DNA of 64,000 nt from the NCBI GenBank assembly GCA_030998015.1, contig JARWMV010000237.1:1116001-1180000 (forward strand), read 5' to 3'. The notes beneath the pieces were generated by a model. That model did no database searches, was not told the origin of the DNA, and worked only from the letters and a program-made list of their open reading frames with translations. This stretch comes from Ceratorhiza oryzae-sativae (Eukaryota; Basidiomycota; Agaricomycetes; Cantharellales; Ceratobasidiaceae). Made by a program: the position numbers and the translations under genes. Below, in pieces: positions 1 through 11,846 of this stretch; positions within the stretch are counted from its first letter, which is position 1, and each line of letters starts with the position of its first letter.

Positions 1-3000
1 ACTTTCTATAAAATTTCTGGGGTGTATCGCCCGCCCAGAAAGTAAAAACGCCGTGTCCGGGTTGTGTCGGCAAGTGTTGGACCACGAGGCGTAGCAGATC
101 CTTTTCTAACTTGTTTCAGCAAATTAGTGTGAGAGATACAGAACAAGGCGAGAATGGAAATCGGGAGTGATCGTAACGTTCTCGGTTGGAACTTCGCGAC
201 GGCTTGCGAATATCGGGCATGTATTAAACATGTCCACGTGGATAAATGTAGATCAAACACTTCCTTTTTAGGTAAGTGTAATGGCCGCCAAGCGTCTACA
301 GAGGTATACACTCGGCGTTTGTCCACCGAGTATTATTAGCTGCGCATCCGTCGCACATGCCCCTATTTTTTATGTACAAGACATGAAGGAGTTTGGCTCG
401 GGTGGCGCACGAGCTGAGCTGCGCCCAGACGGCTTGTGCCTAGCTTCATCCTCGCGAGCTCAGGCAACGCAGGATATGAATGTGAACCTCACATTTTCCT
501 CGGCTCATGGATCACCATGCGCGGACCATCCCTGTGCAGCCCACCGCGGACCGACATGATGCGCATCGGGTCGTGTGAGTCGGCGCGAGCACACGGTCCT
601 CCCCCCCACGAAAGGGATGCCCCTCGTCCTACTTTCAGACCGCACTACCACGGCAAACGATGTATACCGAGCCGTGTCGCTCCGGAATCATAGATAGCCC
701 CAGCGTACTCTTTGCCCGGCTCCCGGTCATGGCTCACTTTTTCCCCCTTTTCCGAGCTCGACTGCGCGAACATCGCTTGCGAAGGCAGCCCATTTTGGTG
801 TATAGTTGCGGCCCCTGGTTCCTCCCCTCCCCCCTCTCACTACGCGAAGTATCGTACAGATCAAGCCGAAGAATTCTCACCGAGGAACCCCATCCAGCAA
901 GCGTGTCGAGCAAGAAGGAGCTGAAACCCCAAGCGAGCGTGTGCATGTCTGAAATTGTGCGCGTCTCCTTTCGGCTTGAATAGTTCGCCCATCGCTTGGG
1001 CGGCATAATATATCAGCGGAACTTGGCAAGTGGGTCGATGAAATTGAAGGGTTTAGTCACATATGCGTCGCATACGTCTTTGTCGCGTCAGGCCTGGCTC
1101 TGATTGATCAGCCGTCGCCCAACCGAGCTCTGTGCGCAGGTTGCCCCGGGCTACCAGTAGGTATTTTGACGTCATACAAGATACACCACAATGACGACAA
1201 GATGATACTCATGCCACTGAGAACAGTTTCAAGTATCGAGGTGAGTGGATATAGGCCAATTAGGGACGGGTACAGACGAATTGGTCGTTAAATCAAGGAT
1301 CTCCGTTTGGTTCGTGAGTTCTCGCCTCGGTGTTCTCAATACTACCATAAAAAACCAGCTACTCGCAGTGATAGGGGTGGATTGCTTGATACCACGATGC
1401 GGAAAGGCGTGTCGATTGCTGTATACCATCAGTTGACGGGCCACAGTCATCGAGTTGTAACCTTGAGCAACCGGCTTTACCGATCTCTGGTTGCTGCATC
1501 ATGAACCTAGTTTATGCACATAGGCTGAAGAAGCTCAGGCAAAGATTTTTGAAGAATTTCAAGATCGAGTCGCACGAGTTTGAGCTCAGCCATCGCAAGA
1601 TCTATTCTGCTACATGTGGCGCGGGGGCTCAAGGGTGGCTACGAGAATAGCAGTACTCCACGTGACTCTTGGCCATCTGGTTAACTGCTCGCCGATCCAG
1701 TCTGGCAACAACCAATTTTCTCCAAAAACTGACAAATTACGGAGTTTCCGCTAGAACCAAGATGGGGGTCCAGCTCAATCCCGTGGGTGTGGAATTCTCA
1801 CTTGAACAGGTTGGCGTTGATGGTTCTGACAGCTGCGGAGGTTGAATTTCGGTCGGGGTGCGCTCGTAAAATTTCCCTTTCAAAATACCCCGATGTGGCC
1901 GAGAACCATGACCGCCCGAAATATCACGACTACTTTCCGTCCAGCTCAACTGACATGGCGCCGGGATAACCTTGACATCCCCCGCATTCACGAACCCGCC
2001 GGCTTTGGTAAGAGGTCTAGCCAGCCTCTTATTCTGGTACTAGTCTGGTTCGCTCGCCTTTTACGTTGTGCCTGCTCCACATGGTTCGGCATCCAGCTTT
2101 GCGATTACAGGTTGGCACTCCACTCATGTCGATCTGCGGCGCTATGAGGCAGAACGCTTTACAAGTGCGCGTCCACATGCTTTCGTCATGTGTGCATGTG
2201 TTTCGGCCCTGTTGGCACTGCGCGGCCCTGTTGGCGCTGTATGCGGCCTCGCCATTCTGCGATCCACACTGCTCTCCGTGTTGCGCGCGATCCAAACATA
2301 TAGACCCTAAGTCGCTGCTCAATTCATCCGCACGCGACGTCTAGTCGAACATACAAAAGGGGTGCAGTGAAGAAGAGTGTTGCCGCCAACTGACATCGAG
2401 CCCGCACCGCATCTGGTGGTATGCCACCGCCCCCGTAGATCTTCGGGTGCTCTCTGGCGGCAACGGTCTGTAAATGCACTTTTGTCGCTCGTACGCTGTT
2501 GCTTGGGCGCTGCACTACCGCTTTCGAGTCCCTAGATCACCCTTATCGAGCGTGTGATCCAGCTCAACTCAGATGGGACCGTCGGGATGTCCCTGCGGCG
2601 GCTCTCAAACGTTCAGTCTCAATTTGCTTCTCAAACATAAAAGGTCATTCCCCGCACATGATCAATGATATACCGTTCCTCGCTGCACCCAAAGGTTGTT
2701 CAATATTGGAAACGGCCAAAGAAAGCATAATGTGCAATGGCGGTGCCCGAAAGTTGCTCTCTCGAGCATTGGCTTTTACCTCATTGTCCAAGCTGTTGCT
2801 CAGCCACTTATGGAGAGTCATGGATCTATAGCTGGAAGGTTTGCTTATTCGCTTATCCTCATATGGCTAGCAACGGCCGGCATGATTCTTCAGTCTTGTA
2901 CCGTGACAGGTCTTCATCAAATCGTTGCCAGCGCAGGGCGCGAGGATCTGTGACTATACAGTGGGTCATCCACATGGTCTGGGCCGTCCAATCGTGTTCT

Positions 3001-3375
3001 TCCAACTGCGCCCATTCTGCACTTGTTATCTTGGGACGTGATACCCACCCGTGTCTTGCTTTCCCCGGAACTATGGAGGCGTGCATTTCGCCGGTTTATG
3101 GGTACACTGGTTGCATAGGTAATATTCATGCAAATGACAGTGAATTACAAGAGCACACACACACACCCCAACGTCTGAAAGTGAAAATGATACCAGGCAG
3201 ACTCCGGACATTACCCCGAGTAAGAGAAAGAACGAAAGCGCATAAGTTGAACAGGAATGAATAACATAAAATACAGCCTCAACAGCAGTACAGCAGGATT
3301 GGTATAATAAAAAAACACTTCTGACAGCCTCGGCAAGGGTAACGTTACAAGTTTCGAGACTCGTTCGGAAGGTTA
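1..3375. other. Gene-poor left end, no supported gene
   Basis: No open frame here shows a recognisable domain, a convincing intron chain or a codon pattern like the genes further right. The longest frame (plus strand, 2737-3264, 175 codons) overlaps other open frames and has no motif I recognise. A short CA-repeat lies near 3153-3166, and a degenerate direct repeat around the string CCTGTTGGC occurs at about 2206-2240. The stretch may hold 3' untranslated sequence of the F-box gene at its right end. A non-coding transcript cannot be excluded. Confidence 0.5.
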
Positions 3376-6300
3376 TTACTCGGAGCCCCTGAATCGCTTG
3401 GGGGTACGATCCCGATCGGACCAGCGCGTATTCTGGAGCTTCCGCTTGGACTTGGTCATCCGCGGTTGAACATATTCATCGTCGCTGTCGTCTTCCACAA
3501 CCGGAACTGGTGTAGACGCACGATCACGTTCGCGGAGAGACACGATCCGGCTTGCCAAAGAGCGCATAAACTCGGTCTAAACGGGGAAACGCCCTTCAGC
3601 AAACGTTGGGTTTGAAGCGGAGGAACATACCTTGAATATGCGCTCCTTGGGCCGTCCAAACTGGTCTCGCTCGGCAAGGCGCTTGCGCTCTTTCCACTAC
3701 ATGTACCCAAGCCGTTTAGCCCAAACATTCAAGCGAGGCTAACCAACAACACACCTTCTTCTCCTCCTCCTTTAGAAGCAGCCCCAAATGCTTAGCCCAC
3801 AAGTGTAGACTCGTGGACTCGGATTGGATGGCAGGCGGCCGCTCTACAGCTTTGCCCTTGCCCTTGGCTCTGCCTTTGCCGCGGCCTTTCTCAGCTATAG
3901 CGAGGTAGCTTTCTGTTTCATCCAATATTTCCTCGTCCGATTCTGTCGGAATCTTGTACGAGCGTGTTGCTGAAGCGGCCTGCCTGCGTGGCCGACCAGA
4001 TAATGAGAAACCTTCCACAGAACTAACTGATGTATCTGGTGTCTGAAAACGTTCTGGCTTCGTTGGATCCGGATGGCACAACGTGTTGATGGACATCTTG
4101 TCAGAAGATGGAGGCTTGGTGCTTTCCGGAGGGAGATAATCATCTTCCGAAAAATAGAACGCCTGAGACTCGACCTTGTGCCAAAATTTCCAGCACTGAG
4201 AAGGCGTGTTAGTTTGGTTCGCGATTGCCGACGTCATTGATACTTACGGGCTGCCGTCCGAGACGAGCAAGGACCTTGAAATGGAATAGGGTAATGGGGA
4301 CGTTCTCCTCAATATACTGGGTGAGTGCCTGTCGGCTACGGTTATTAACTGAACGGGAATGGGATTTCATGAAACTAACCTGTCCGTTCCCATTAATAAC
4401 GCAGTGCGTCATCATAATGGCGGTTGCTCGTGAATGGCTCTTGAAATGATCCAGTATTTGTTCTGTGACGTGACGGGGCCTGATGCATATAGGATTAAAT
4501 GAAGTCAAATATAGCTTGATATAGACTTACTTGCTGGGTATGGCAGCTTGGCTTCTAATTCAGATGGCATGGAATGGAGCGCTTGGTTGTGCGGCCACCA
4601 CCGACTAAGCATACGGTCAATTCGGGTGTCGATATACCAAGTTGGATACAAGCGCACCGGCGATTCCACCTTGCACCAGATTCATCTCGATCCAGCCTTG
4701 CCGTCAGAGTGTCCTGGCTAATTGTTCCCTACAGAAGAATGACATGAGTGTGCCTCGCTAAGGCAATGTTGTTCCACTAACCAGGCTACGATTTGGGGTC
4801 GTGAAAATGCTCTTTTGCATGCCACCATCGGGCGAGGCTGCCGTGCCCTTCTCGTCCTCCGTCTTGACCTCAGTTTCTGGCTCTTCTTCCTCCGCCTGCG
4901 TTGCCCACAATGGCACGAAACCATACAAATCCATTCCAATCACAGGCAAACTGGCCCCCAGCGTAGCGCGGTATGTTGCACATTCTGGTGAAAACGAGTC
5001 GGGGAGATCCTCCAAACGGATCGCGTGCCCCTTCATGGCCTCAGCAACTGATGCCTCGATTCTCTTGTCTTCACATAGCCGTTTCAGCATCTTTCCCTAA
5101 AGTGAAAGCATTCAGTAATTAGCCTTTAAGCATGCGAAAAGCTCTTTGGACATGTGGATAGAGACTAACTTTACTACCAATCGGCAAACACCGGGCCGCA
5201 ACTTCTTTTTTAAGCTCCACGATCTCCCAATCCTCCATGCCCATGCCTAAAGGATCCCGAGCGTATGCGATGCAACTACGCTCGTTCTCGGTAAAGGGGC
5301 TAAGCAAAACGTCGATCAACTCCTGCCGAGATAGCGTCTCTGGGGGCTCCGTATGATCGCCCCTCCTGAGTTTGCTTGTGCTGGGAGGACCACTAGCCAA
5401 GGAGACTCTGCGAATCAGGTGTAGTTCAACGAGTTTATCGAGTAGTTTGGTCATGAGTGTTCCGGGATCCTCGTCAGACCATTGCATGTTTGTTGGTGAA
5501 CAAAATACGGTCAAAAGCAAAACATGCCGGATCTTTGGGTCCGTGTGATTGGGAAAGTCGAGGTACAGACTTTGGATGAGCGATATCGTCTTTGGGAATG
5601 TCACAGATCGAGTGTTGCTAAATAGCTGCGTGCCAAATGGTATCAATACTTTTGCCACAAAGTTACACAGCATACATGCACCCTACCTTGATAAGCGCGC
5701 TGACAAGCGATCTTTGGTAACCAGCAACAGCTCAGAATGGCAATTTTACTGAACGATATCTGACTTACGACAAGCTATATGGCAGTTTTCGTGCAGCATC
5801 CAGCTTCCTAAGAGCCATGTAGCCCTGTTCGTTGATCTTTGCCTCCATACACACTTCCGCAGCGACTGTTCGGCTAACGAACATGCTTTGCACAGGTTGT
5901 AAGCAACTCAGATATCGAAATACTCGTTAGATACTCACATTGGGTCTAGGCGCTGAAGATCCCCAACCATCTTGATAATGGTATCTTCCCTACCCTCCCG
6001 TACAACGGTGGGTTTCTCGAATACCTTGCGAAATATGAAGTCACGATACTTGTATCAAAGTTAATCGGACATTCATCCACGAGAGAATGAGCGTTGTAGC
6101 GCTTACCTTGACATCGATGCGAAACCCGTTGGCAAAGGCTAGTGGTAATAGTCGGGGCTCGTAAGAAAGTGCGAGAGGAAAATCGAGCACGAGAGGGTCC
6201 TTTGTGTGGAGTTAATTTGAATCATGTAGTGCTTTATCAGTCATGCCCACCTTTGGGCAAAATGGAATAAAGCCATAGGTCTGGAACATCTCCTGGATCG

Positions 6301-6916
6301 TTTCCCAACTAACTCGTGTTCTGCCGCCATGCGACTTTTTGTCTACTAACCATTGGCGAAACACCGCACCATCGTCCGAATTTTTCGACCACTCCAATTC
6401 TTTATACCCAAGCCTTTCGTGTGCGATATTCAGAAAATGGACGAAACTTTCGAACGATAGATTATGGGACCATTGTCGTCTGATAAAGCTGTGAGGCGCA
6501 GAGTGGCCCCTGTATTGCATCATGCACTGGACGAGATACCTGCTGATGTGTGCGCCACTGGTAACTAAAATCTTGACGCCAACGGAAAAGAGGTTAGCGG
6601 TGTGTAGCGGATATGGCCGATATGACCAACCAGCACTCACATCGAGCATCCGGTTATCTACCAGCTTTCCCCGGCCTAGAGCCCAGTACATGGCATATTG
6701 GGGCCCATAGCGAGTTATGAAGTAGAGAGCGCGGGTGTAGGGCTCCCTGGAGATACGATGAAAGCGCCTTGATGTCGCACTGAGGGCAGCAGGATCATCG
6801 AGCTGGACAAAAATGAGAAGGAGAACCTCATCTATTCCAGGGTGAAGTTACAGATATGAGCCACCAACGAAGGGATCCCGGCTCCACTCACCCGATAGGT
6901 CACTGAAAACATCCAT
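3376..6916 (-). CDS. F-box protein, large, conserved fungal type
   Basis: The start at 6916 gives MDVFSDLS, and after one intron (acceptor near 6836) DEVLLLIFVQLDDPAALS and TSRRFHRIS, a good F-box motif at residues 6-40. It should bind Skp1 and bring a substrate to an SCF ubiquitin ligase. After the F-box come RALYFITRYGPQYAM and WALGRGKLVD, then a long multi-exon body I do not recognise (coding blocks around 6691-6212, 5673-5119, 5090-4758, 4237-3716 and 3567-3376). The C-terminal third is low in order, with basic GRGKGRAKGKGKAV and acidic patches, and the last exon ends in a Lys/Arg-rich tail that looks nuclear. Exon borders in the middle are not fully resolved, and I cannot exclude that the 3' exons (3376-4237) belong to a separate gene. 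The F-box assignment is firm, the substrate unknown. Confidence 0.66.
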
Positions 6917-7264
6917 TCTGCCCACTGGGCTAGGGGTACCTCTGCAACGAGGAGAAGGCCTGTTTGACTCCCACACACTAGACTCAAATTAAGATGAAAG
7001 AATATTCTAAATAAGTCGTCTAATGGGCGCTTGGATTTTTCTTAGCAGTTGCCGCAAACGTTGGATGGTTAAAACCGGTGGTGGTCGTTAGTGGTCGTTG
7101 TGCTCATGGCAAGCACAGGACCCCACAAACAGGGTCTTGTTTCCGTTTCAAGACTAATCAGTTTATGACTAAGCGGCGTTAGCCCGACTATACCCTATAC
7201 AGGTACATCTGAGAATATGACTCATCCCAGCTCATCGGCAGATCCCGATTCAGACACTCCAGAC
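6917..7264. other. Spacer between F-box gene and NDUFAF6
   Basis: About 350 bases upstream of the F-box start and downstream of the NDUFAF6 stop. It would hold the F-box promoter and the NDUFAF6 3' end. It contains a short direct repeat GTGGTCGTTAGTGGTCGTTG near 7080. I see no coding potential. Confidence 0.4.
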
Positions 7265-8445
7265 TCAAAACATTTTTGTTCGAAACGCTCCCCATATCTT
7301 GAAAGGTAGCCTCCATTCTTTTTCCTGTAACTGCGGAGCGAATGCGTCGAAATTCAAGGCCTCCAATCTCGACAAGTACGAGGCTACCGGCACCTGCATT
7401 CTACCGGCTAAGCGAACATCGTGCTATGGAGGAATAATGACCTACCGCTAACAAAAAGGCTGGCATAGCCTCGTCTGGAACTTTGAGACCTTTGAACTCG
7501 TTGCGGGCCGTGATGAGGTTATCGTTGGCCACAGTAGCGAACTCGAAAACGGCGTCGTCGATTCGAGCTGCATCTCCACCAATGCGAAATACTTCCTCCT
7601 GTTGTACTTGATGCTTCGCCGTGATTTCGGCCGGTATAACCAGCCGTCGTCTGGACGCGTGAAAAGGAAGCCCGCGGAGAAGAATTGCGAATGAATGCGC
7701 TATTCCAATGTGAGATGCAGCGTGGGTGTTTGTGTCCGAGGTCCCCTGGTGCAGGAGGTTGAGCAGTAAATACATGAGGGTAGATGACGTGGATTCTGCG
7801 TATTGCGTGACTTCATCCAGTGTTTGATACGAGTCTCGTTCAAGGTCTGCTTCCTTTAGGACGATTAGGATGAATGCTAATCAAATATCGGTACACTCAC
7901 TCGTGCGTCTATCATTCTTTTGAGATGATATGACGGCAGGTTAGCTGTTTGTGAAGCCTCGTGAAGCGCAAGTGCAATCGGATGATTCGTTGGTTTGTTC
8001 TGACTGAAAATTTATTACCTGAGTGAAGGACGAGTGGAGAACGTATAATCACTCTCGCTATCGAGTCTATTGCATCCTTCCAAAATTGCATCCTCATTTT
8101 GCCAATAATCGGCCTAGACACTGTTTCTCGAATCATAGCCAGCTCGACCTACATACCATCGGTAAAACGAGATAAATTTACCGGAATAAATCTTACGTTG
8201 AAAGCTCTGAGTGCGAAATAGCCTGGCTGTGCAGCTCTAGGATAAAAGTATGAGCACAGGTAGGCCTCGTAGTCATGCTTTCGGACAAGTTCTCGACAGT
8301 ACGTATTCGGGTCACTAGTTCCCCCAACGCCCACACTGGAGTTGCCCGTAGCCATTGCCCGTGCTCTGTATGCTGTTGGTCGACATCCGGCACGTCCTGG
8401 GCTCCGAATGAACGATTGAGCATATTGATAACGAAGGAAGAACAT
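7265..8445 (-). CDS. NDUFAF6: NADH dehydrogenase complex I assembly factor 6 (squalene/phytoene synthase fold)
   Basis: Mitochondrial protein of the squalene/phytoene synthase superfamily that helps assemble the ND1 part of respiratory complex I. Exon 1 (8445-8197) begins MFFLRYQYAQSFIRSPGR, an Arg-rich presequence-like N-terminus, then YCRELVRKHDYEAYLCSYFY and FALRAFN. The next exon (from 8148) gives VELAMIRETVS and FWKDAIDSIAR. Later exons give NKPTNHPIALALHEA, LPSYHLKRMIDAR and YQTLDEVTQYAESTSS. The last large exon has HIGIAHSFAILLRGLPFHA and DNLITARNEFKG, and the final exon VPVASYLSRL with LPFKIWGAFRTKMF before the TGA. All introns resolve in frame with GT..AG borders, and the order matches the family end to end. 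The F-box gene lies downstream on the same strand. Confidence 0.9.
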
Positions 8446-9345
8446 GTCTACGATCGATCACGTGAGACGAGGCTGGCCGATCCCATTCGCGTCGAGGGAA
8501 GGGCTCTGTGAGGCCACTCACAAAATAGCTCCGTCTCTGTCCTGCCCTAAAACAAACCAAGCACATGTCTACCTAGAATTTATTTCAAGTTTAATATGCT
8601 TTTTTAGCTTGGTACTGGGCAATAAATATCCGCCGATTTTCTACGTGGTGCCAGGCTAAGTACTGGCGTATGTTGCTGGCACCACTCTGCATCGACTGAA
8701 TGTCTCCAAGTCCAGCACAGATCATCTCGAGTTTCAATATGGTGAAAAGCACTCAATTTTACTAACAAACATAGGTCTATGTGACAATATATGCATGCGG
8801 TAAAATATCAAAAATGGAATTGATATGAATTGTGTTAAAGGGAGAAGCCTCAAAAGTGTGCGTGATTGTTAGAAAGAGTCTAAGACATGTTAAAAGGAGA
8901 AGGCAAAAAGCTGGAAATGTTAGATTTTGACATACTCATGTCAAATTTCACCATGTCCAGCTCGCATGGAGACCATCTTGTTCTGACATGCAATAATTAC
9001 ATTGTGCACCTATCTACCTAGAAAAAATGGTCTAATAATACCCACGACTTGACCCTTCTTTCTTTATTGGTCTTTGCCTTGTATTGTGGACGGTGCCTCG
9101 CTTCGCCTTGCGGTGGTTCGTTCAAGCCACTTAATATTTCTACAATACCCTCAGCGCCTCCACAAAGCCACGTTCGCCTGATATCTGTTTTTTACGATTT
9201 TAATACACAAGGAAACATAACAGTTTAATGTTCGTTTACCCTTGATGTCAGAGGCACGACAGGATTGCGGCATTGATAAGCTGGCGTCGCCTCCCTGACA
9301 AGTATATCTCGTCGCACCAAGTCCTTCCACAATCGGAGCTTGGTT
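8446..9345. other. AT-rich spacer
   Basis: About 900 bases without a supportable gene. The right half is AT-rich. The stretch next to 8446 must hold the NDUFAF6 promoter. No TATA-like box stands out at a fixed distance, and I see no repeats. Confidence 0.4.
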
Positions 9346-9627
9346 TCATTCGACCGAGCTCCGGCGGACTTTGGCTTTCTCTATAGGCGCCTCATGGGAA
9401 CTGTTAGGGGTCGGCGTGGACCTGGGCGAGCGATGTGCACGCAACTTCTTGTTGTTGATACCGTTGGGGACGGCGGGTTGGGGCTGGTGTCTTGACTGAA
9501 AAAAGCGTGGCATTCGAGCCGCAACAGAACTAGGGGATTCTAATTTTGGCACTTTGGGGAACTGTTGGTCCATCAGGATGCCCAAGACATCCACAAAAGA
9601 CCGGTGAAACGGATACTTACACTCCAC
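9346..9627 (-). CDS. Hypothetical protein fragment
   Basis: A minus-strand open frame of 93 codons with FHRSFVDVLGILMDQQFPKV followed by a Ser/Pro/Arg-rich basic tail. The codon pattern and ordered-then-disordered layout look like the 3' exon of a protein gene, and the frame stays open upstream of the first Met (towards 9660), so the Met at 9627 need not be the start. No domain is recognised. It lies about 200 bp from a Tc1-like relic on the other strand, which may have cut off its 5' part. It could also be chance. Confidence 0.25.
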   Translation of the reverse strand: MECKYPFHRSFVDVLGILMDQQFPKVPKLESPSSVAARMPRFFQSRHQPQPAVPNGINNKKLRAHRSPRSTPTPNSSHEAPIEKAKVRRSSVE

Positions 9628-9804
9628 AATGTGGATACGATATATGCGATCGAAACCTATACATCATATTCTCAGATAATTCGTGAGACCAAACGAGTCA
9701 GAAATAGTGGAGTTAAAGATGAAACGCATTACAAGGTCATTTGGCGCATTTTGTAACTTGAATCAAAATCAGCCCGAGCCCTCACATGTTACACCTCTCC
9801 CCGT

Positions 9805-9826
9805 AGGACGGTTATTAATCCGTCCT
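9805..9826. repeat. Perfect inverted repeat, AGGACGG / CCGTCCT
   Basis: Seven-base arms (9805-9811 and 9820-9826) flank an 8-base AT-rich loop. It lies about 80 bases before the start of the Tc1-like transposase remnant. It could be a subterminal element of the transposon or a simple hairpin. I did not find a matching copy downstream. Confidence 0.45.
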
Positions 9827-9906
9827 GATGTGCTGTGTCACGTACATATAAGAGTTCTAAACTTTCAAGTGCCAGAGCATACTCTGTCACCTTGACTGAC
9901 TGCAAC

Positions 9907-10344
9907 ATGCCTAAAGCGATCACCCGGACTACGCTTAACACTATACTTGTCGGACTGGATGCTGGTAACAGTTACGCCCAAATCCAGAAGGCCGCTCATG
10001 TTTCCCATGGCACTGTGTCCAACATCCGTCGCAAACATCGCCCAGACCTCAAGGTATCTGTCGGGGGGCGTCCTCGCAAACTTTCCCCATCTGCTGTTCG
10101 CTATGCCATTCGTCTTGTCACCCACAATAATTGCGTTTCGGCTGTCAAGGCGACCAGTACGCTCTGCAAACTTAACGGAGAATCAATTAACCCTCAGACT
10201 GTCCGTCGCGCTCTCAAAGAAGCTGGTTTAAGGGCCGTAAAAGGAGCAAAGAAACCAAAGCAGACTACAAAGGCCAAGCGCGAACGAATGGCCTTTGCTG
10301 ACGCACATGTACTCAAGGCTGTTAAAGGCTGGCGTCGTGTATAA
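9907..10344 (+). pseudogene. Truncated Tc1/mariner transposase, N-terminal DNA-binding part only
   Basis: From the ATG at 9907 the frame reads MPKAITRTTLNTILVGLDAG, YAQIQKAAHVSHGTVSNIRR and then VGGRPRKLSPSAVRYAIRLV. These are the paired helix-turn-helix units and GRPRKLS hinge typical of fungal Tc1/mariner (Fot/pogo-like) transposases, followed by TKAKRERMAFADAH, the usual junction to the catalytic domain. It then stops after GWRRV at 10344. The DDE/DDD catalytic half (the WSDET region and later Asp residues) is absent, and I find no continuation in the next 300 bases in any frame. A family member is normally over 300 residues. The element is therefore a 5' remnant and cannot move by itself. 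An upstream in-frame ATG at 9835 adds 24 residues not typical of the family. Confidence 0.8.
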
Positions 10345-11672
10345 TATTCAGAAACAGTTGACGATTTGGGACTGGGCGGGATCAAGTGGGCATAGACAAA
10401 GGGTACGAAATAGCCATAGGGCCCACCTGGTAGCACTTTCGTGGGGGATCTGTAGCACTCTAGGGATTTATGGGATATGAAGGGACTAGGCATAGGGATC
10501 GGCTGGAACGCATACCCGAGCGCGTCGATATTTCGGGATTTTGGGCGATAAACCAGCGCAAAGCATGGGCAATTTAAGTCCATAGCGCGGTAGACTGTAT
10601 ACCTAAGCATATGGCAAATATTCTAGGGATCCAGGAGACTCCTCCACCAGCCGCTGGCTTATTGAAGTTTATTTATTCGGGCCACCCAGTCCATGTATTT
10701 CATTTATAAATTCGTTGTTCCCGATTCGTTTCACTTCATACGATATATGCCATGTTGATGCGATGCATGGCATTCCATTATACATATATTGTGACTTGCG
10801 ACGGTAGAGAAGTTATGAAAATATCTTTGCCCTCTGAGTGAGTGTATGCAGGACTTGACATAGAAGATCGGGTCACGAACAATCGACGATGAAGTATTGC
10901 GATGCAGTGAAATGAATATGAAAATTTCGATCAGATAAAGGATATTTAGGTAGCGATTATGAGGTAGAGGGGGGTACTCTCGCAGCTGAGAAAAGATTAG
11001 GAACTCAGGAGAGAAGTCTTATACCCAAGGGTTCAGGTGTGGATATGTCCCAACCCCGTAGATTTATTGACCCACTCACACATGTTACGCGCCACACAGC
11101 TGTCACATATTGGATCGAATATGTGATAGGTTGTGGAGTGTCTTGGAGAATGCCGCCCGCTACGTGTTGGTTATCCTTCAGCACTGGGCATTATTCACCA
11201 CAGCACAGTAGAAACGACACGTAGAGCTGCTCTGGCGATGTGCGTTAGTACCCTTCTCTTGGAGTGGCGACACGCAATGTCGGAATTGACCCATTTCGGG
11301 TGTTGTTTTGGGAAAGACAATAAACATAGCGTTCTCTGGTTGCCAAAGTTGCACAGAGTGGCAAGGAGTTTTGTTACCCACTACAACAAACCTATCCTAA
11401 TTTGGTCCGATAGCCCTGCATAAGGAAAATGAACCATTTGACATGGGCAGACACAAGAATAGAGCGCAATGATGCCTAGACCCAAACGAAGTCCACTTGC
11501 CTGCCTGTTGTCGGGATATATAGCCAATCTCGGGTAGCTTTAGTGCCACCCCATGTCCCCACCAATACTGATAACTATAGTTCTCACCAACATATTTATC
11601 TTTGTCCATAAAAGGTTTTTGACGTCACTCATAGTCCTGCTTGGTGTCCTGGATATCAAAAATGTATCCATT
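10345..11672. other. Spacer after transposase relic
   Basis: About 1.3 kb without a supportable gene. Short open frames exist (for example plus 11133-11423) but lack motifs and overlap frames on the other strand. No terminal inverted repeat partner for the upstream relic is visible. It may be decayed transposon sequence. Confidence 0.4.
11658..11662 (-). terminator. RNA polymerase III T-run terminator of tRNA-Lys copy 1
   Basis: Five A on the plus strand are five T on the transcribed strand, beginning about 11 bases after the tRNA 3' end. This is the usual signal for Pol III release. Confidence 0.6.
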
Positions 11673-11753
11673 AGCCTAACGTGGGGGTCGAACCCACAAC
11701 CTTGAGATGACCGTTTTAAGAGTCTCACGCTCTACCGATTGAGCTAGCCAGGC
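11673..11753 (-). tRNA. tRNA-Lys (anticodon CUU) with 8-nt intron, copy 1
   Basis: On the minus strand the 81 bases fold as a tRNA. The acceptor stem GCCTGGC pairs with GTTAGGC (two G-T pairs), with a D-arm around TAGCTCAATCGGTAGA and a T-arm GTGGG TTCGACC CCCAC holding the TTCGA loop. The anticodon stem TGAGA/TCTCA encloses CTCTTAA, giving anticodon CTT (CUU) for lysine. Eight extra bases (AACGGTCA or the equivalent register) follow position 37, the canonical place of a nuclear tRNA intron, so the mature tRNA is 73 nt before CCA. An identical copy lies at 51665-51745. The gene is divergent from HEM4, whose ATG is 93 bases away. Confidence 0.95.
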
Positions 11754-11846
11754 GACGAGGAATATCTCCAAACAAGCAATATAGCCTGTTGACAATTCAA
11801 TAGAGAGCAATTGGGCTGTTCCGAGTTCAGCCTTGTCGCTTCGCTC

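Noticed and set aside
2737..3264. Plus-strand open frame of 175 codons near the left end
   Set aside because: No domain, odd composition (many Cys, His, Ser), overlapping open frames, and no promoter or intron signals.
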